This document shows, piece by piece, positions 27,559 through 35,545 of a stretch of DNA of 64,000 nucleotides. Positions within the stretch are counted from its first letter, which is position 1. Each line of letters begins with the position of its first letter. The notes beneath the pieces are model-generated. The model was not told where the DNA came from. It made no database searches and saw only the letters and a list, made by a program, of their open reading frames with translations. Source of the DNA: Stutzerimonas sp. S1 (GTDB taxonomy: Bacteria; Pseudomonadota; Gammaproteobacteria; Pseudomonadales; Pseudomonadaceae); assembly GCF_025966695.1 (NCBI RefSeq), contig NZ_JAOEIY010000003.1, positions 124,001-188,000 of the forward strand, in the 5' to 3' direction. The translations under genes and the position numbers were made by a program.

Positions 27559-28383
27559 ATGGGCACCCTTTCGGTCAACCAGAACAAACTGCAGAAGCGC
27601 CTGCGCCGCCTGGCCGGCGAGGCGGTCACCGACTTCAACATGATCGAGGATGGCGACAAGGTCATGGTCTGCCTGTCCGGTGGCAAGGACAGCTACACCA
27701 TGCTCGACGTGCTGCTCTATCTGCAGAAGGTCGCGCCGATCAAGTTCGAGGTGGTGGCCGTCAACATGGATCAGAAGCAGCCAGGCTTCCCCGAGCACGT
27801 CTTGCCCGAGTACCTGAAGTCCATCGGCGTCGAGTATCACATCATCGAGAAGGACACCTACTCGGTGGTCAAGGAGAAGATCCCGGAAGGCAAGACCACC
27901 TGCTCGCTGTGCTCGCGTCTGCGTCGCGGCACGCTCTACACCTTTGCCGACGAGATCGGTGCGACCAAGATGGCGCTCGGTCATCACCGTGACGACATTC
28001 TGGAAACCTTCTTCCTCAACATGTTCTACGGTGGCACGCTGAAGGCCATGCCGCCCAAGCTGCTTTCGGACGATGGTCGCAACGTGGTGATCCGTCCGCT
28101 GGCCTACTGCAACGAGGCGGATATCGAGGCCTACTCGAAGATGAAGGCGTTCCCGATCATCCCGTGCAACCTCTGTGGTTCGCAGGAGAACCTACAGCGG
28201 CAGGTGGTCAAGGAAATGCTGCAGGAATGGGAGCGCAAGTCGCCGGGGCGCATCGAGATCATGTTCCGTGCGCTGCAGAACGTGGTGCCGTCACAGCTGG
28301 CCGACCGCAACCTGTTCGACTTCAAGAGCTTGCGTATCGATGACAGCGCCACGCCGCGCTTCGTCGATGTCATGAGTCTGTAG
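27559..28383 (+). CDS. ttcA: tRNA 2-thiocytidine(32) synthetase TtcA
   Basis: The 274-residue enzyme thiolates cytidine-32 in certain tRNAs using ATP and an iron-sulfur cluster. The PP-loop is SGGKDS at residues 40-45. The cluster cysteines are in CSLC (Cys115, Cys118) and CNLC (Cys203, Cys206). Other family segments are [19 protein letters not shown] and [20 protein letters not shown]. The ATG at 27559 opens with the family-like [20 protein letters not shown]. The gene ends 97 bases before the aromatic leader peptide at 28481. Confidence 0.97.
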   Translation: MGTLSVNQNKLQKRLRRLAGEAVTDFNMIEDGDKVMVCLSGGKDSYTMLDVLLYLQKVAPIKFEVVAVNMDQKQPGFPEHVLPEYLKSIGVEYHIIEKDTYSVVKEKIPEGKTTCSLCSRLRRGTLYTFADEIGATKMALGHHRDDILETFFLNMFYGGTLKAMPPKLLSDDGRNVVIRPLAYCNEADIEAYSKMKAFPIIPCNLCGSQENLQRQVVKEMLQEWERKSPGRIEIMFRALQNVVPSQLADRNLFDFKSLRIDDSATPRFVDVMSL

Positions 28384-28480
28384 CCAGGTGCGCCGTCGCC
28401 GACCCCGCTGCTTCTCCACCGTGCCGGTTGAAACGAGCGTCTGGGGAGGAGTAAGGTTCGACCATCTTCTGGAGAACAGC

Positions 28481-28606
28481 ATGTCCCTCAGCCTCGTTTC
28501 CTTGCCCCTCAATGCCGGTGCCGCGCGCATCGCGCTGCTGCGTGGCCAGGTGAGCGTGGCTGCTGGTTATTACTTTGGGTATTGGTTTAGCCACTGGCGC
28601 GCCTGA
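28481..28606 (+). CDS. Aromatic-rich leader peptide 1 (attenuator peptide for DAHP synthase)
   Basis: This 41-residue ORF has an excellent ribosome site (GGAG, 6-base spacing to ATG). Its tail reads GYYFGYWFSHWRA: seven aromatic residues (Tyr, Tyr, Phe, Tyr, Trp, Phe, Trp) within residues 30-39 (28568-28597), covering all three end products of the pathway begun by the downstream enzyme. It is followed 49 bases later by an intrinsic terminator. By analogy with trp and phe leaders, ribosome stalling at these codons when aromatic tRNAs are uncharged would allow read-through. The role is inferred. Confidence 0.8.
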   Translation: MSLSLVSLPLNAGAARIALLRGQVSVAAGYYFGYWFSHWRA

Positions 28607-28615
28607 TACCCCACA

Positions 28616-28639
28616 GGCGCCCTAGCAAGCAGGGTCGCC
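28616..28639 (+). promoter_or_regulatory. Possible pause or antiterminator stem before the aro attenuator
   Basis: GGCGCCCT (28616-28623) can pair with AGGGTCGCC (28631-28639) with one bulge. It begins 9 bases after the leader-1 stop codon, in the position of the 1:2 or 2:3 hairpins of amino-acid attenuators. GGTCG inside its 3' arm is also complementary to CGACC in the 3' arm of the terminator. The pairing scheme is a guess. Confidence 0.4.
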
Positions 28640-28655
28640 ACCAGAGCAGTTTTCG

Positions 28656-28690
28656 AAACCCCGGTCGGCCACCCGACCGGGGTTTTTTCT
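28656..28690 (+). terminator. Intrinsic terminator (attenuator) between leader 1 and leader 2
   Basis: A perfect 13-bp stem AAACCCCGGTCGG/CCGACCGGGGTTT (28656-28668 and 28673-28685) with loop CCAC is followed by T residues to 28688. It follows leader peptide 1 and precedes the DAHP synthase gene by about 180 bases, the classic position of a transcription attenuator. Confidence 0.92.
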
Positions 28691-28727
28691 TTTCGGCCGC
28701 AAGGCCCAACGCAACGAGGAACACACC

Positions 28728-28823
28728 ATGACCGCTTACCGCACCGACCGTTATTACCGCTATGACTGGCGATTTAGCCGCTTCAACGCCGCCCTGATAC
28801 CTCTGCAACGAACACTTCGCTAG
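28728..28823 (+). CDS. Aromatic-rich leader peptide 2
   Basis: This 31-residue ORF has its own ribosome site (GAGGA, 7 bases before the ATG). It reads MTAYRTDRYYRYDWRFSRFN, then AALIPLQRTLR. Tyr, Tyr, Tyr, Tyr, Trp, Phe and Phe fall within residues 4-19 (28737-28784). It lies after the terminator and 45 bases before the DAHP synthase start. Its stop codon is the first base-paired part of a hairpin that reaches the DAHP synthase ribosome site, so it may control translation rather than transcription. The role is inferred. Confidence 0.7.
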   Translation: MTAYRTDRYYRYDWRFSRFNAALIPLQRTLR

Positions 28824-28854
28824 CGCCGTCGCGGCACAATCGCCGCGCCGGCTA
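28821..28854 (+). promoter_or_regulatory. Hairpin touching the DAHP synthase ribosome-binding site
   Basis: TAGC and CGCGGC of 28821-28835 can pair with GCCGCG and GCTA of 28840-28854, with imperfect pairing between. The 3' arm ends on the first A of the AAGGA ribosome site (28854-28858). There is no T-run, so a translational effect is more likely than termination. Confidence 0.5.
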
Positions 28855-28868
28855 AGGACCGCCAGATC

Positions 28869-29948
28869 ATGAATGCTTCCGTTACCGCCGCACTTGCCAG
28901 TCAAACCCCGGCCGCCTCTGTGGCCGCTTCCGCCCGCCGCAGTGCCCAGCCGCTGCCCAGCCCCGCCGTATTGCGCCAGCGTCTGCCCTTGAACGACGCG
29001 CTCGCCGAACGCATCCGTACCGATCGCAACGCCATCCGTGCGGTGCTCGATGGTCGCGATCCGCGTTTGCTGGTGGTCGTCGGACCCTGTTCTCTCCATG
29101 ACCCGATTGCAGCGCTGGAGTATGCCGCGCGCCTGGCCGAGCTCGCGCCGCAGGTGAGCGATCAGCTGCTGCTGGTGATGCGCGCCTATGTGGAAAAACC
29201 CCGTACCACCGTTGGCTGGAAGGGGCTGGTCTACGATCCGCATCTGGATGGCCGCAGCGACATGGCCGAAGGGCTGCATCTGGCGCGTCGTTTGATGCTC
29301 GATATCCTCGAAGCCGGCTTGCCGATCGCCACGGAGCTGCTGCAGCCGCTGGCCGCCGGTTACTTCGACGACCTGCTCGGCTGGGCTGCGATTGGTGCGC
29401 GCACCAGCGAGTCGCAGATCCATCGCGAGCTGGTCAGTGGTCTGGACCTGCCGGTGGGCTTCAAGAACGGCACCGATGGCAGCCTGGGTGTCGCCTGCGA
29501 CGCCATGCGCTCGGCGGCGCATCCGCACCGGCATTTCGGCATGGATGATCTGGGCCATCCGGCCCTGCTGGAAACTCACGGCAACCCGGACACCCATCTG
29601 GTGCTGCGCGGTGGACACGGCGCACCCAACTACGATGCACAAAGCGTCGCTGCTGCGCGTCGGGCGCTGGAGAAGAACGGCATCGCTCCACGAATCATGG
29701 TCGACTGCAGTCATGCCAACAGCGGCAAGGATCCGTTGCGTCAGCCCGCGGTGCTGGCGTCGGTGATCGAGCAGCGCCTGGCTGGCGATTCGAGCCTGCG
29801 CGGCGTGATGCTGGAGAGTCATCTGTTCGATGGCTGCCAGTCGCTGGGCGGCGAGTTGCGTTATGGCGTGTCGATCACCGACGGTTGCCTGGGCTGGACT
29901 GCGACCGAACGGTTGCTGCGCACCGCAGCCGAGCGCCTGCGAGGCTGA
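28869..29948 (+). CDS. 3-deoxy-7-phosphoheptulonate (DAHP) synthase, class I AroF/G/H type
   Basis: The 359-residue enzyme condenses phosphoenolpyruvate and erythrose-4-phosphate, the first step of the shikimate pathway. Family motifs are LLVVVGPCSLHDPIAALEYA, MRAYVEKPRTTVGWKGLVYD, LPIATELLQPLAAGYFDDLL, WAAIGARTSESQIHRELVSG, GFKNGTDGSLGV, LRGGHGAPNYD, MVDCSHANSGKDP and MLESHLFDGCQ. The catalytic Cys, His, Glu and Asp metal ligands are all in these stretches. Length fits AroF/G/H (about 350). It has an Ala-rich N-terminal extension. The two aromatic leader ORFs upstream suggest control by aromatic aminoacyl-tRNA levels; which amino acid inhibits the enzyme cannot be told. Confidence 0.95.
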   Translation: MNASVTAALASQTPAASVAASARRSAQPLPSPAVLRQRLPLNDALAERIRTDRNAIRAVLDGRDPRLLVVVGPCSLHDPIAALEYAARLAELAPQVSDQLLLVMRAYVEKPRTTVGWKGLVYDPHLDGRSDMAEGLHLARRLMLDILEAGLPIATELLQPLAAGYFDDLLGWAAIGARTSESQIHRELVSGLDLPVGFKNGTDGSLGVACDAMRSAAHPHRHFGMDDLGHPALLETHGNPDTHLVLRGGHGAPNYDAQSVAAARRALEKNGIAPRIMVDCSHANSGKDPLRQPAVLASVIEQRLAGDSSLRGVMLESHLFDGCQSLGGELRYGVSITDGCLGWTATERLLRTAAERLRG

Positions 29949-29978
29949 CTGCCGCCACGGTTGGCGCTGGAAAAACTT

Positions 29979-30136
29979 GCGTAGGGTGGCTGGACGAAGC
30001 CATCCACCGCTGGGCCCGATCCTGTCCGTGCTCTCGCGGGTACGCAGCAGTGGGGCGACGGTCTGCGTTCGAGGCGGAGACGCGGGAGCACGGACACCAT
30101 CCATAGTGGAAAACACCGCGCGATGTTCCACCCTAC
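29979..30136. repeat. Element bounded by GTAGGGTGG/CCACCCTAC inverted ends
   Basis: GTAGGGTGG at 29981-29989 is repeated inverted as CCACCCTAC at 30128-30136. The left end continues CTGGACGAAGCCATCCACC. The same end sequence closes the palindrome at 41689-41760. The interior has no coding frame. It looks like a dispersed non-coding repeat. The whole gap 29949-30306 holds only this, a REP-like palindrome, and nothing else recognisable. Confidence 0.55.
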
Positions 30137-30148
30137 GGCAGCCATATC

Positions 30149-30173
30149 TGTGGGAGCAGTCTTGCTCGCGAAC
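30149..30173. repeat. REP-like palindrome
   Basis: TGGGAGCAGTCTTGCTCGCG with flanks resembles the common Pseudomonas REP core (GGGAGCGAGCTTGCTCGCGA). It stands singly between the DAHP synthase and glycosylase genes, 12 bases after the repeat element that ends at 30136. Confidence 0.7.
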
Positions 30174-30306
30174 ATTCACCGAGCGTTGGTTGGTGCGCCG
30201 TCTGTCCGGCCGGGCGCCGCTCGGATAGAGCCACCTGGCGGCGGGCTTGCGAGGCCGGCTCGTCACCGGCACCCTGTGCCGCTGCCGTCGCCACCGGATA
30301 CCAACG

Positions 30307-30978
30307 ATGCATGACTACAAATGGCTGCACGAATACTGCCTCAACCGCTTCGGCTCGGCCGCCGCGCTGGAGGCGCGCCTGCCGCAGCCGCGCACTGCTG
30401 ACGAGCTACGCGCGGTGCCCGATGATCGCTACCTCTCGCTGATCAGCCTGCGCATCTTTCGCGCCGGCCTGAAACACAGCCTGGTAGATGCCAAGTGGCC
30501 GGCGTTCGAGCAGGCTTTCTTCGGCTTCGATCCGCAAAAGGTGGTGTTGATGGGCGGTGAGCATATCGAGCGGCTAATGCAGGACACCCGCCTGATCCGC
30601 CATCTGGGCAAGCTCAAGAGCGTGCCGCGCAATGCACAGTTCGTGCTCGACGTCGCGCGGGAGAAGGGCAGCTTCGGCAACCTGCTGGCGGACTGGCCGA
30701 GCAGCGACATCGTCGGTCTGTGGCGTTACCTGGCCAAGCATGGCAGTCAGCTCGGCGGTTTGTCGGCGCCGCGTCTGCTGCGCATGGCCGGCAAGGACAC
30801 CTTCGTCCCCAGCAACGATGTGGTCGCTGCGCTCAAGGCGCAGGAAATCATCGACAAGGTGCCCAGCAGTCAGCGCGATCAGGCCGCGGTGCAGGCCGTG
30901 TTCAACCAGTGGCAGAGTGAAAGCGGGCGGCCGCTGTGCCAGCTCTCGGCAATGCTGGCGTTCACCGTCAATCACTGA
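30307..30978 (+). CDS. DNA-3-methyladenine glycosylase I family protein (Tag-like)
   Basis: The 223-residue protein matches the Pseudomonas branch of the adenine-glycosylase superfamily: YLSLISLRIFRAGLKHSLVD, WPAFEQAFFGFDPQKVVLMG, RLIRHLGKLKSVPRNAQFVL. The central RAGLKHSLVDAKWPAFEQAF corresponds to the Tag stretch Q-A-G-L-S-W-x-x-I-L-x-K-R-x-x-F-x-x-x-F. Unlike E. coli Tag it lacks the N-terminal C-x-W zinc motif and the C-terminal His-Cys cluster, so zinc binding is not expected. It may excise 3-methyladenine, but a changed substrate is possible. The ATG at 30307 gives MHDYKWLHEYCLNRFG. Confidence 0.75.
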   Translation: MHDYKWLHEYCLNRFGSAAALEARLPQPRTADELRAVPDDRYLSLISLRIFRAGLKHSLVDAKWPAFEQAFFGFDPQKVVLMGGEHIERLMQDTRLIRHLGKLKSVPRNAQFVLDVAREKGSFGNLLADWPSSDIVGLWRYLAKHGSQLGGLSAPRLLRMAGKDTFVPSNDVVAALKAQEIIDKVPSSQRDQAAVQAVFNQWQSESGRPLCQLSAMLAFTVNH

Positions 30979-31036
30979 GCCCGCTGCGACGGTTTGGCAC
31001 AGCTTGGAGCTGAGGCGGCGGTGATAAAGTCGAAAC

Positions 31037-31408
31037 ATGACCATCGTCAAGAAATCGCGCGTGATCGGCTGGCTACTCCTGGCCAGCCTGTTGATCAACG
31101 CCTTCGCCTGCACGCTGCAGCATGCCTCGCACGTCGGCTTCGAGCTGGCGATGGGGCAGGGCGTGTTCTGCCTGACGGACGATGGTGATGCGGCATCCGG
31201 CAAGGCCGGCTCCCTCGGTGGCGACTTCTCCCATTCAACTGCCCAGCCGTTCGACTGTCCGCTGTGCAGTTCCGTACTGGTCGGTATCGTGCTGCTGCTC
31301 GGCCTGGCCTGGCTGGGCGGTCGATCTGCCGCGGCGCGCCCTGTTGCCGCTCATGAGCGCACCACGCCGCGCCTGCATTGGCCATCGCTGAATCCACGCG
31401 CTCCCTGA
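31037..31408 (+). CDS. DUF2946 family protein
   Basis: The 123-residue protein has an N-terminal hydrophobic segment (VIGWLLLASLLINAFACTLQ) that may be a signal or anchor, a polar loop, then a DCPLCSS motif followed by a second hydrophobic helix (VLVGIVLLLGLAWLG). The H-containing and CxxC segments are typical of DUF2946, found near metal-uptake or TonB genes in pseudomonads. A copper or other metal link is known only from context elsewhere. Function unknown. Confidence 0.75.
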   Translation: MTIVKKSRVIGWLLLASLLINAFACTLQHASHVGFELAMGQGVFCLTDDGDAASGKAGSLGGDFSHSTAQPFDCPLCSSVLVGIVLLLGLAWLGGRSAAARPVAAHERTTPRLHWPSLNPRAP

Positions 31409-31501
31409 AGTTTCCCTCTTTGCATTGACGTCATCCGGCCGTACGCCGGATCGCAACGCTGCCGGCTACGCCGCAGCACGCTCAATCCTGGGGGCTTCGC
31501 C

Positions 31502-32056
31502 ATGACCATGATGGAAAAATTCACCCGTGCCGAGAGCCGCGCCAGCCATTGGCTGCCGTTCCCGGACTATCCCAGCAACGCTCGCAGCTTCGTGCATCTG
31601 GATGCCAAGCTTTTGCCCTATTGGCACGCGCTGTTCGATGTCTGCCCGCGACTGCTCAAGCTGGACCCGCCGGACGGCCTGAAGATCTTTCGCGACTTCA
31701 TGACCTGGGCCTATCGGCGCCAGCTGGCGCTGAACTGGACGTTCCACCTCAGCGTCTGTCGCTGGCTGCTGGCGTCGGGGTACCGCGAACTGATCGACGC
31801 TGACGATATCGAGGCGATGATGCTGGCGGCCGCAGCGCGTTGGGTCGACTGTGACGACAGCCCGGCGCTCGGCATCGTGCTTGGCTGGCAAGGCGGCGCT
31901 GTGCCGGTGTTCGACTGGAAGGCGCGCGTGCGTCGGGCCTCGCGCGCACTGCCGGTCGAGGACGAGGAGCTGCCGTCCGCGCCATGGGATTTCGCCTGGA
32001 GTCCCTTGTCCAGCACAGGCGCCAATGGCTTTCGGCGCTGGCTGAGGGTGCCCTGA
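31502..32056 (+). CDS. Hypothetical protein, not recognised
   Basis: I do not recognise this 184-residue protein. It has no signal peptide or clear membrane segment. It is rich in Trp, Ala and Arg, with stretches FVHLDAKLLPYWHALFDVCP, IFRDFMTWAYRRQLALNWTF and HLSVCRWLLASGYRELIDAD that look helical. Codon use is like the neighbouring genes, which supports a real gene. The ATG at 31502 is followed by a second at 31508. It lies between the DUF2946 gene and the cyd operon, separated from cydP by about 420 bases. Confidence 0.65.
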   Translation: MTMMEKFTRAESRASHWLPFPDYPSNARSFVHLDAKLLPYWHALFDVCPRLLKLDPPDGLKIFRDFMTWAYRRQLALNWTFHLSVCRWLLASGYRELIDADDIEAMMLAAAARWVDCDDSPALGIVLGWQGGAVPVFDWKARVRRASRALPVEDEELPSAPWDFAWSPLSSTGANGFRRWLRVP

Positions 32057-32478
32057 ATGCGACAGCCTGCCGCAGTGATGCGTGCGCGCCGTATGCCGGC
32101 TTCGGTCTGTGATGGCCGTTTGCCTGGCGAAGCGCCAAGACGCTTCAGCCGGTCTTGGATGCCGCCTTGCCTGGTACTGGCGCGAGATAGCCGCGCGCAA
32201 AGGGCGCTGAAGCAACTACGCTGGATAAGCGAAGCGGCGAATGTCGCCAGAACTGCACAGGGCTGGGGCAGACTGTCGCAGTTGTGGTCCGCCGCGATGA
32301 GGGCGGAGACTAATCTCGTCACGGGCCCGAGCAGTTTCCACGGGTGGGTTCGAGACGAGCGATTGAGCCGCGCAGCGATGTGCGGATCGGGTCCCCACCC
32401 CAAGGGGGACCTTCAATCGCACCTGCTGCAGCTTTGGCCGCGGCAGGCTGCAAACAAAGCGTGGGCAGGGAGAAGGGC
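32057..32478. other. Non-coding stretch upstream of the cyd operon
   Basis: No credible gene was found in these 422 bases. The one notable structure is a hairpin GGTCCCC/GGGGACC at 32390-32411, about 70 bases before cydP. Promoters for cyd should be here. No FNR/ANR-type box was recognised. Confidence 0.5.
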
Positions 32479-32658
32479 ATGTTCAAGTCATCGCTGCGGC
32501 GGGACATCGTGCTGGTGCTGCTGGTCAAGCTCGCAATCCTCATAACAATAAAAAACATCTGGTTCGATGCGCCCAGCATTCCCGAAAACGGCTCGGCGCG
32601 GGTCGCCGAGCATCTGCTTGATAAACGGGATACGAATCCCGAGGGAGGGCCGAGATGA
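32479..32658 (+). CDS. cydP: CydP, putative small subunit of cytochrome bd oxidase
   Basis: The 59-residue protein starts [20 protein letters not shown] and has a single membrane helix followed by a short tail. It matches the CydP pattern (L-R-R-[DE]-[IL]-x-L-V-L-x-x-K-L-x-x-[IL]-x-x-I-K). The ribosome site GGGAGAAGG precedes the ATG. Its stop overlaps the cydA start as ATGA, showing translational coupling. Its role in the oxidase is not established. Confidence 0.85.
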   Translation: MFKSSLRRDIVLVLLVKLAILITIKNIWFDAPSIPENGSARVAEHLLDKRDTNPEGGPR

Positions 32659-34238
32659 TCTCGGAAAGCGTTGTAGATCTATCACGCCTGCAATTCGCCA
32701 TGACGGCGATGTATCACTTTCTCTTCGTGCCGCTGACCCTGGGTCTGGCCTTCCTGCTTGCCATCATGGAGTCGGTCTACGTCATGACCGGCAAGCAGGT
32801 CTATCAGGACATGGTCAAGTTCTGGGGCAAGCTGTTCGGCATCAACTTCGCCCTGGGCGTCACCACCGGGCTGACCATGGAGTTTCAGTTCGGTACCAAC
32901 TGGGCCTACTACAGCCACTACGTCGGCGACATCTTCGGCGCGCCGCTGGCCATCGAAGGGCTGATGGCGTTCTTCCTCGAATCGACCTTCATCGGCCTGT
33001 TCTTCTTCGGCTGGGATCGGCTGAGCAAGGTCCAGCACCTGGCGGTCACCTGGCTGGTGGCGTTGGGCTCGAACCTGTCGGCGCTATGGATCCTGATCGC
33101 CAATGGCTGGATGCAGAATCCGGTCGGTTCGGAGTTCAACTTCGAGACCATGCGCATGGAGCTGGTGGACTTCGGTGCGCTGTTGTTCAACCCGGTGGCA
33201 CAGGTGAAGTTCGTGCACACCGTGTCGGCCGGTTATGTCACCGGGGCGATCTTCGTCCTCGCCATCTCCAGCTATTACCTGCTGAAGAAGCGTGACCTGG
33301 GCTTCGCCCGCCGCTCGTTCGCCATCGCCGCGGTATTCGGCCTGGCCTCGACCATCTCGGTGATCATTCTCGGTGACGAGTCCGGCTACGAGATCGGCGA
33401 CGTGCAGAAGGTCAAGCTGGCCGCCATCGAGGCCGAATGGGAAACCCATCCGGCGCCCGCAGGTTTCACCCTGTTCGGCATGCCTAATCAGGAGGAGATG
33501 CGCACCGACTACGAGGTGAAGATCCCCTATGCGTTGGGGCTGATCGCCACCCGTTCGGTGGACGAGGAGGTCAAGGGCATCAAGCAGCTGATCGCCGAGC
33601 ATGAGGTGCGCATCCGTAACGGCATGCTCGCCTATGAGCGGCTGCAGGTGCTGCGTGGCGGCGACAAGTCGCCCGAAGCCATCGCCGCCTTCAACGAGGT
33701 CAAGCAGGATCTGGGCTATGGCCTGTTGCTGAAGAAGTACACGGCGGATGTGGTCGATGCCAGCGAGGAGCAGATCAAGCTCGCCGCGCTGGACACCATT
33801 CCTGACGTGTTCAGCCTGTTCTGGACCTTCCGCGCCATGGTCGCCTCGGGCTTCCTCATGCTCGTGCTGTTCGCCCTGGCCAGTTGGGCATCGATCAAGC
33901 GCAATGCGGAGAACAAGCCTTGGTTGCTGAAGTTCGCCCTGTTCAGCCTTCCGCTGCCCTGGATCGCCGCGCAGACCGGCTGGTACGTCGCCGAGCATGG
34001 TCGTCAGCCCTGGTCGATTGCCGAGGTGCTGCCGACCCACTTGTCCACCTCGACGCTGGCCGCGGGGGATATCTGGGGTTCGTTGATCGCGCTGGTAGCG
34101 TTCTACAGCCTGCTGCTGGTGGTGGAGATGTTCCTGATGATCCGCTTCGCGCGGCTCGGCCCGAGCAGCCTGCACACCGGTCGTTATCACTTCGAACGGG
34201 GCGCGGCCGCAGCGGCTCACGTCCCGTCGCAAGCCTGA
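32655..34238 (+). CDS. cydA: Cytochrome bd ubiquinol oxidase subunit I
   Basis: The 527-residue protein oxidises ubiquinol and holds hemes b558, b595 and d. It is strikingly close to E. coli Cyd[21 protein letters not shown] (His21, equivalent to heme ligand His19), [20 protein letters not shown], and [16 protein letters not shown] (equivalent of His186). It has a long Q loop with [20 protein letters not shown] and [20 protein letters not shown]. Length and the long C-terminal Q-loop insertion indicate the Escherichia L-type, not the shorter CioA type usual in P. aeruginosa. The C-terminus keeps [15 protein letters not shown]. It is the second gene of cydP-A-B-X-ybgE. Confidence 0.98.
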   Translation: MISESVVDLSRLQFAMTAMYHFLFVPLTLGLAFLLAIMESVYVMTGKQVYQDMVKFWGKLFGINFALGVTTGLTMEFQFGTNWAYYSHYVGDIFGAPLAIEGLMAFFLESTFIGLFFFGWDRLSKVQHLAVTWLVALGSNLSALWILIANGWMQNPVGSEFNFETMRMELVDFGALLFNPVAQVKFVHTVSAGYVTGAIFVLAISSYYLLKKRDLGFARRSFAIAAVFGLASTISVIILGDESGYEIGDVQKVKLAAIEAEWETHPAPAGFTLFGMPNQEEMRTDYEVKIPYALGLIATRSVDEEVKGIKQLIAEHEVRIRNGMLAYERLQVLRGGDKSPEAIAAFNEVKQDLGYGLLLKKYTADVVDASEEQIKLAALDTIPDVFSLFWTFRAMVASGFLMLVLFALASWASIKRNAENKPWLLKFALFSLPLPWIAAQTGWYVAEHGRQPWSIAEVLPTHLSTSTLAAGDIWGSLIALVAFYSLLLVVEMFLMIRFARLGPSSLHTGRYHFERGAAAAAHVPSQA

Positions 34239-34248
34239 GGAAACCACC

Positions 34249-35391
34249 ATGTTCGATTACGAAGTACTCAAGCTGGTCTGGTGGGTGTTGATCGGCGTGC
34301 TGCTGATCGGCTTTGCCCTGACCGATGGCTTCGACATGGGCGCCATGGCGCTGATGCCCTTCGTCGGCAAAACCGACAACGAGCGGCGCGCCGCGATCAA
34401 CACCATCGCCCCCCACTGGGATGGCAACCAGGTGTGGTTCATCACCGCTGGCGGTGCGTTGTTCGCCGCCTGGCCGATGGTCTATGCGGTGGCGTTCTCC
34501 GGGCTGTACTGGGCAATGCTGCTGGTGCTGTTCGCGCTGTTCTGCCGGCCGGTGGGCTTCGACTACCGCAGCAAGGTGGAAGACCCGCGCTGGCGTAGTG
34601 CCTGGGACTGGGCGCTGTTCGTCGGCGGCGCGGTGCCGGCGCTGGTGTTCGGCGTGGCCTTCGGCAACCTGTTCCTCGGCCTGCCGTTCCAGCTCGACGA
34701 GCTGATGCGCTCCACCTACCACGGTTCGTTTTTTGCACTGCTCAATCCCTTCGCCTTGCTGTGCGGGATCGTCAGCCTGAGCATGCTCAGCGCCCACGGC
34801 GGTGCCTGGCTGATGCTGCGTACCGACGGTGCGCTGGCCGAGCGTTCGCGCCTGGCGACCCGTTTGTGTGCGCTGGTGTTCCTGATCGGCTTCGTCGCCG
34901 CCGGGCTGTGGCTGGCGCTGGGCGTGCAGGGCTTCACCCAGCTGTCGGTCACCGATCCGGGGGCGGCGCTCAATCCGTTGCTGGATAAGCAGGTGGCGCA
35001 GGACAACGCCGGTTGGCTGGGCAACTACAGCCGCTATCCGATCATGCTGATTGCGCCGGTCGCCGGCATCGTCGGTGCGCTGCTGGCACTGCTTGGTTCC
35101 AGTCGCAACAGTGGCGGGGTGAGCTTTCTCGGCACCAGCCTGATGATCGTCGGCAGTATCTGCACTGCGGGCTTCGCGCTGTTCCCCTTCGTCTTTCCGT
35201 CGAGCTTCGATCCCGCGTCGAGTCTGACCATGTGGGACGCGGTGTCGAGCCACAAGACCCTGGGCATCATGTTCGTCGTGGCCTGCATCTTCGTGCCGCT
35301 GATTCTCTGCTACACGCTGTGGAGCTACATCCGCATGTGGGGCCGGATCAATCAGAAGACCATCGAAGCCAACCCTCACGGCCTGTACTGA
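34249..35391 (+). CDS. cydB: Cytochrome bd ubiquinol oxidase subunit II
   Basis: The 380-residue protein has about nine membrane helices. It begins MFDYEVLKLVWWVLIGVLLI with the conserved ALTDGFDMGAMALMPFVGKT and INTIAPHWDGNQVWFITAGG, as in E. coli CydB. It stabilises the hemes with CydA and provides a proton path. It starts 10 bases after cydA. Confidence 0.98.
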   Translation: MFDYEVLKLVWWVLIGVLLIGFALTDGFDMGAMALMPFVGKTDNERRAAINTIAPHWDGNQVWFITAGGALFAAWPMVYAVAFSGLYWAMLLVLFALFCRPVGFDYRSKVEDPRWRSAWDWALFVGGAVPALVFGVAFGNLFLGLPFQLDELMRSTYHGSFFALLNPFALLCGIVSLSMLSAHGGAWLMLRTDGALAERSRLATRLCALVFLIGFVAAGLWLALGVQGFTQLSVTDPGAALNPLLDKQVAQDNAGWLGNYSRYPIMLIAPVAGIVGALLALLGSSRNSGGVSFLGTSLMIVGSICTAGFALFPFVFPSSFDPASSLTMWDAVSSHKTLGIMFVVACIFVPLILCYTLWSYIRMWGRINQKTIEANPHGLY

Positions 35392-35440
35392 ATGAGCAAG
35401 CGGGCCGTCTGCGCCCGCTTCGCCCCAAGGAGAAACGACT

Positions 35441-35545
35441 ATGTGGTACTTCACCTGGATTCTCGGTGTGCTGCTGGCCTGCAGCTTCGGCATCATCAAC
35501 GCGCTGTGGCTGGAGGCCACGCAGGATCTGGACGCCGAGCCGTGA
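35441..35545 (+). CDS. cydX: CydX, small subunit of cytochrome bd oxidase
   Basis: The 34-residue ORF reads MWYFTWILGVLLACSFGIIN, then ALWLEATQDLDAEP. It matches CydX (MWYF-x-W-x-L-G-x-x-L-A) over its whole length, with one membrane helix. CydX is needed for stable heme incorporation in E. coli bd oxidase. AAGGAG lies 7 bases before the ATG. Its stop overlaps the ybgE start (TGATG). Confidence 0.96.
   Translation: MWYFTWILGVLLACSFGIINALWLEATQDLDAEP

Noticed and set aside
28587..30272. A 561-codon minus-strand frame opposite the DAHP synthase
   Set aside because: Shadow frame; the plus strand encodes a conserved enzyme and the antisense product has no recognisable motif.
32057..32545. A 162-codon frame upstream of cydP
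   Set aside because: Composition and sequence are not gene-like, it has no ribosome site, and it overlaps the clear cydP gene in another frame.
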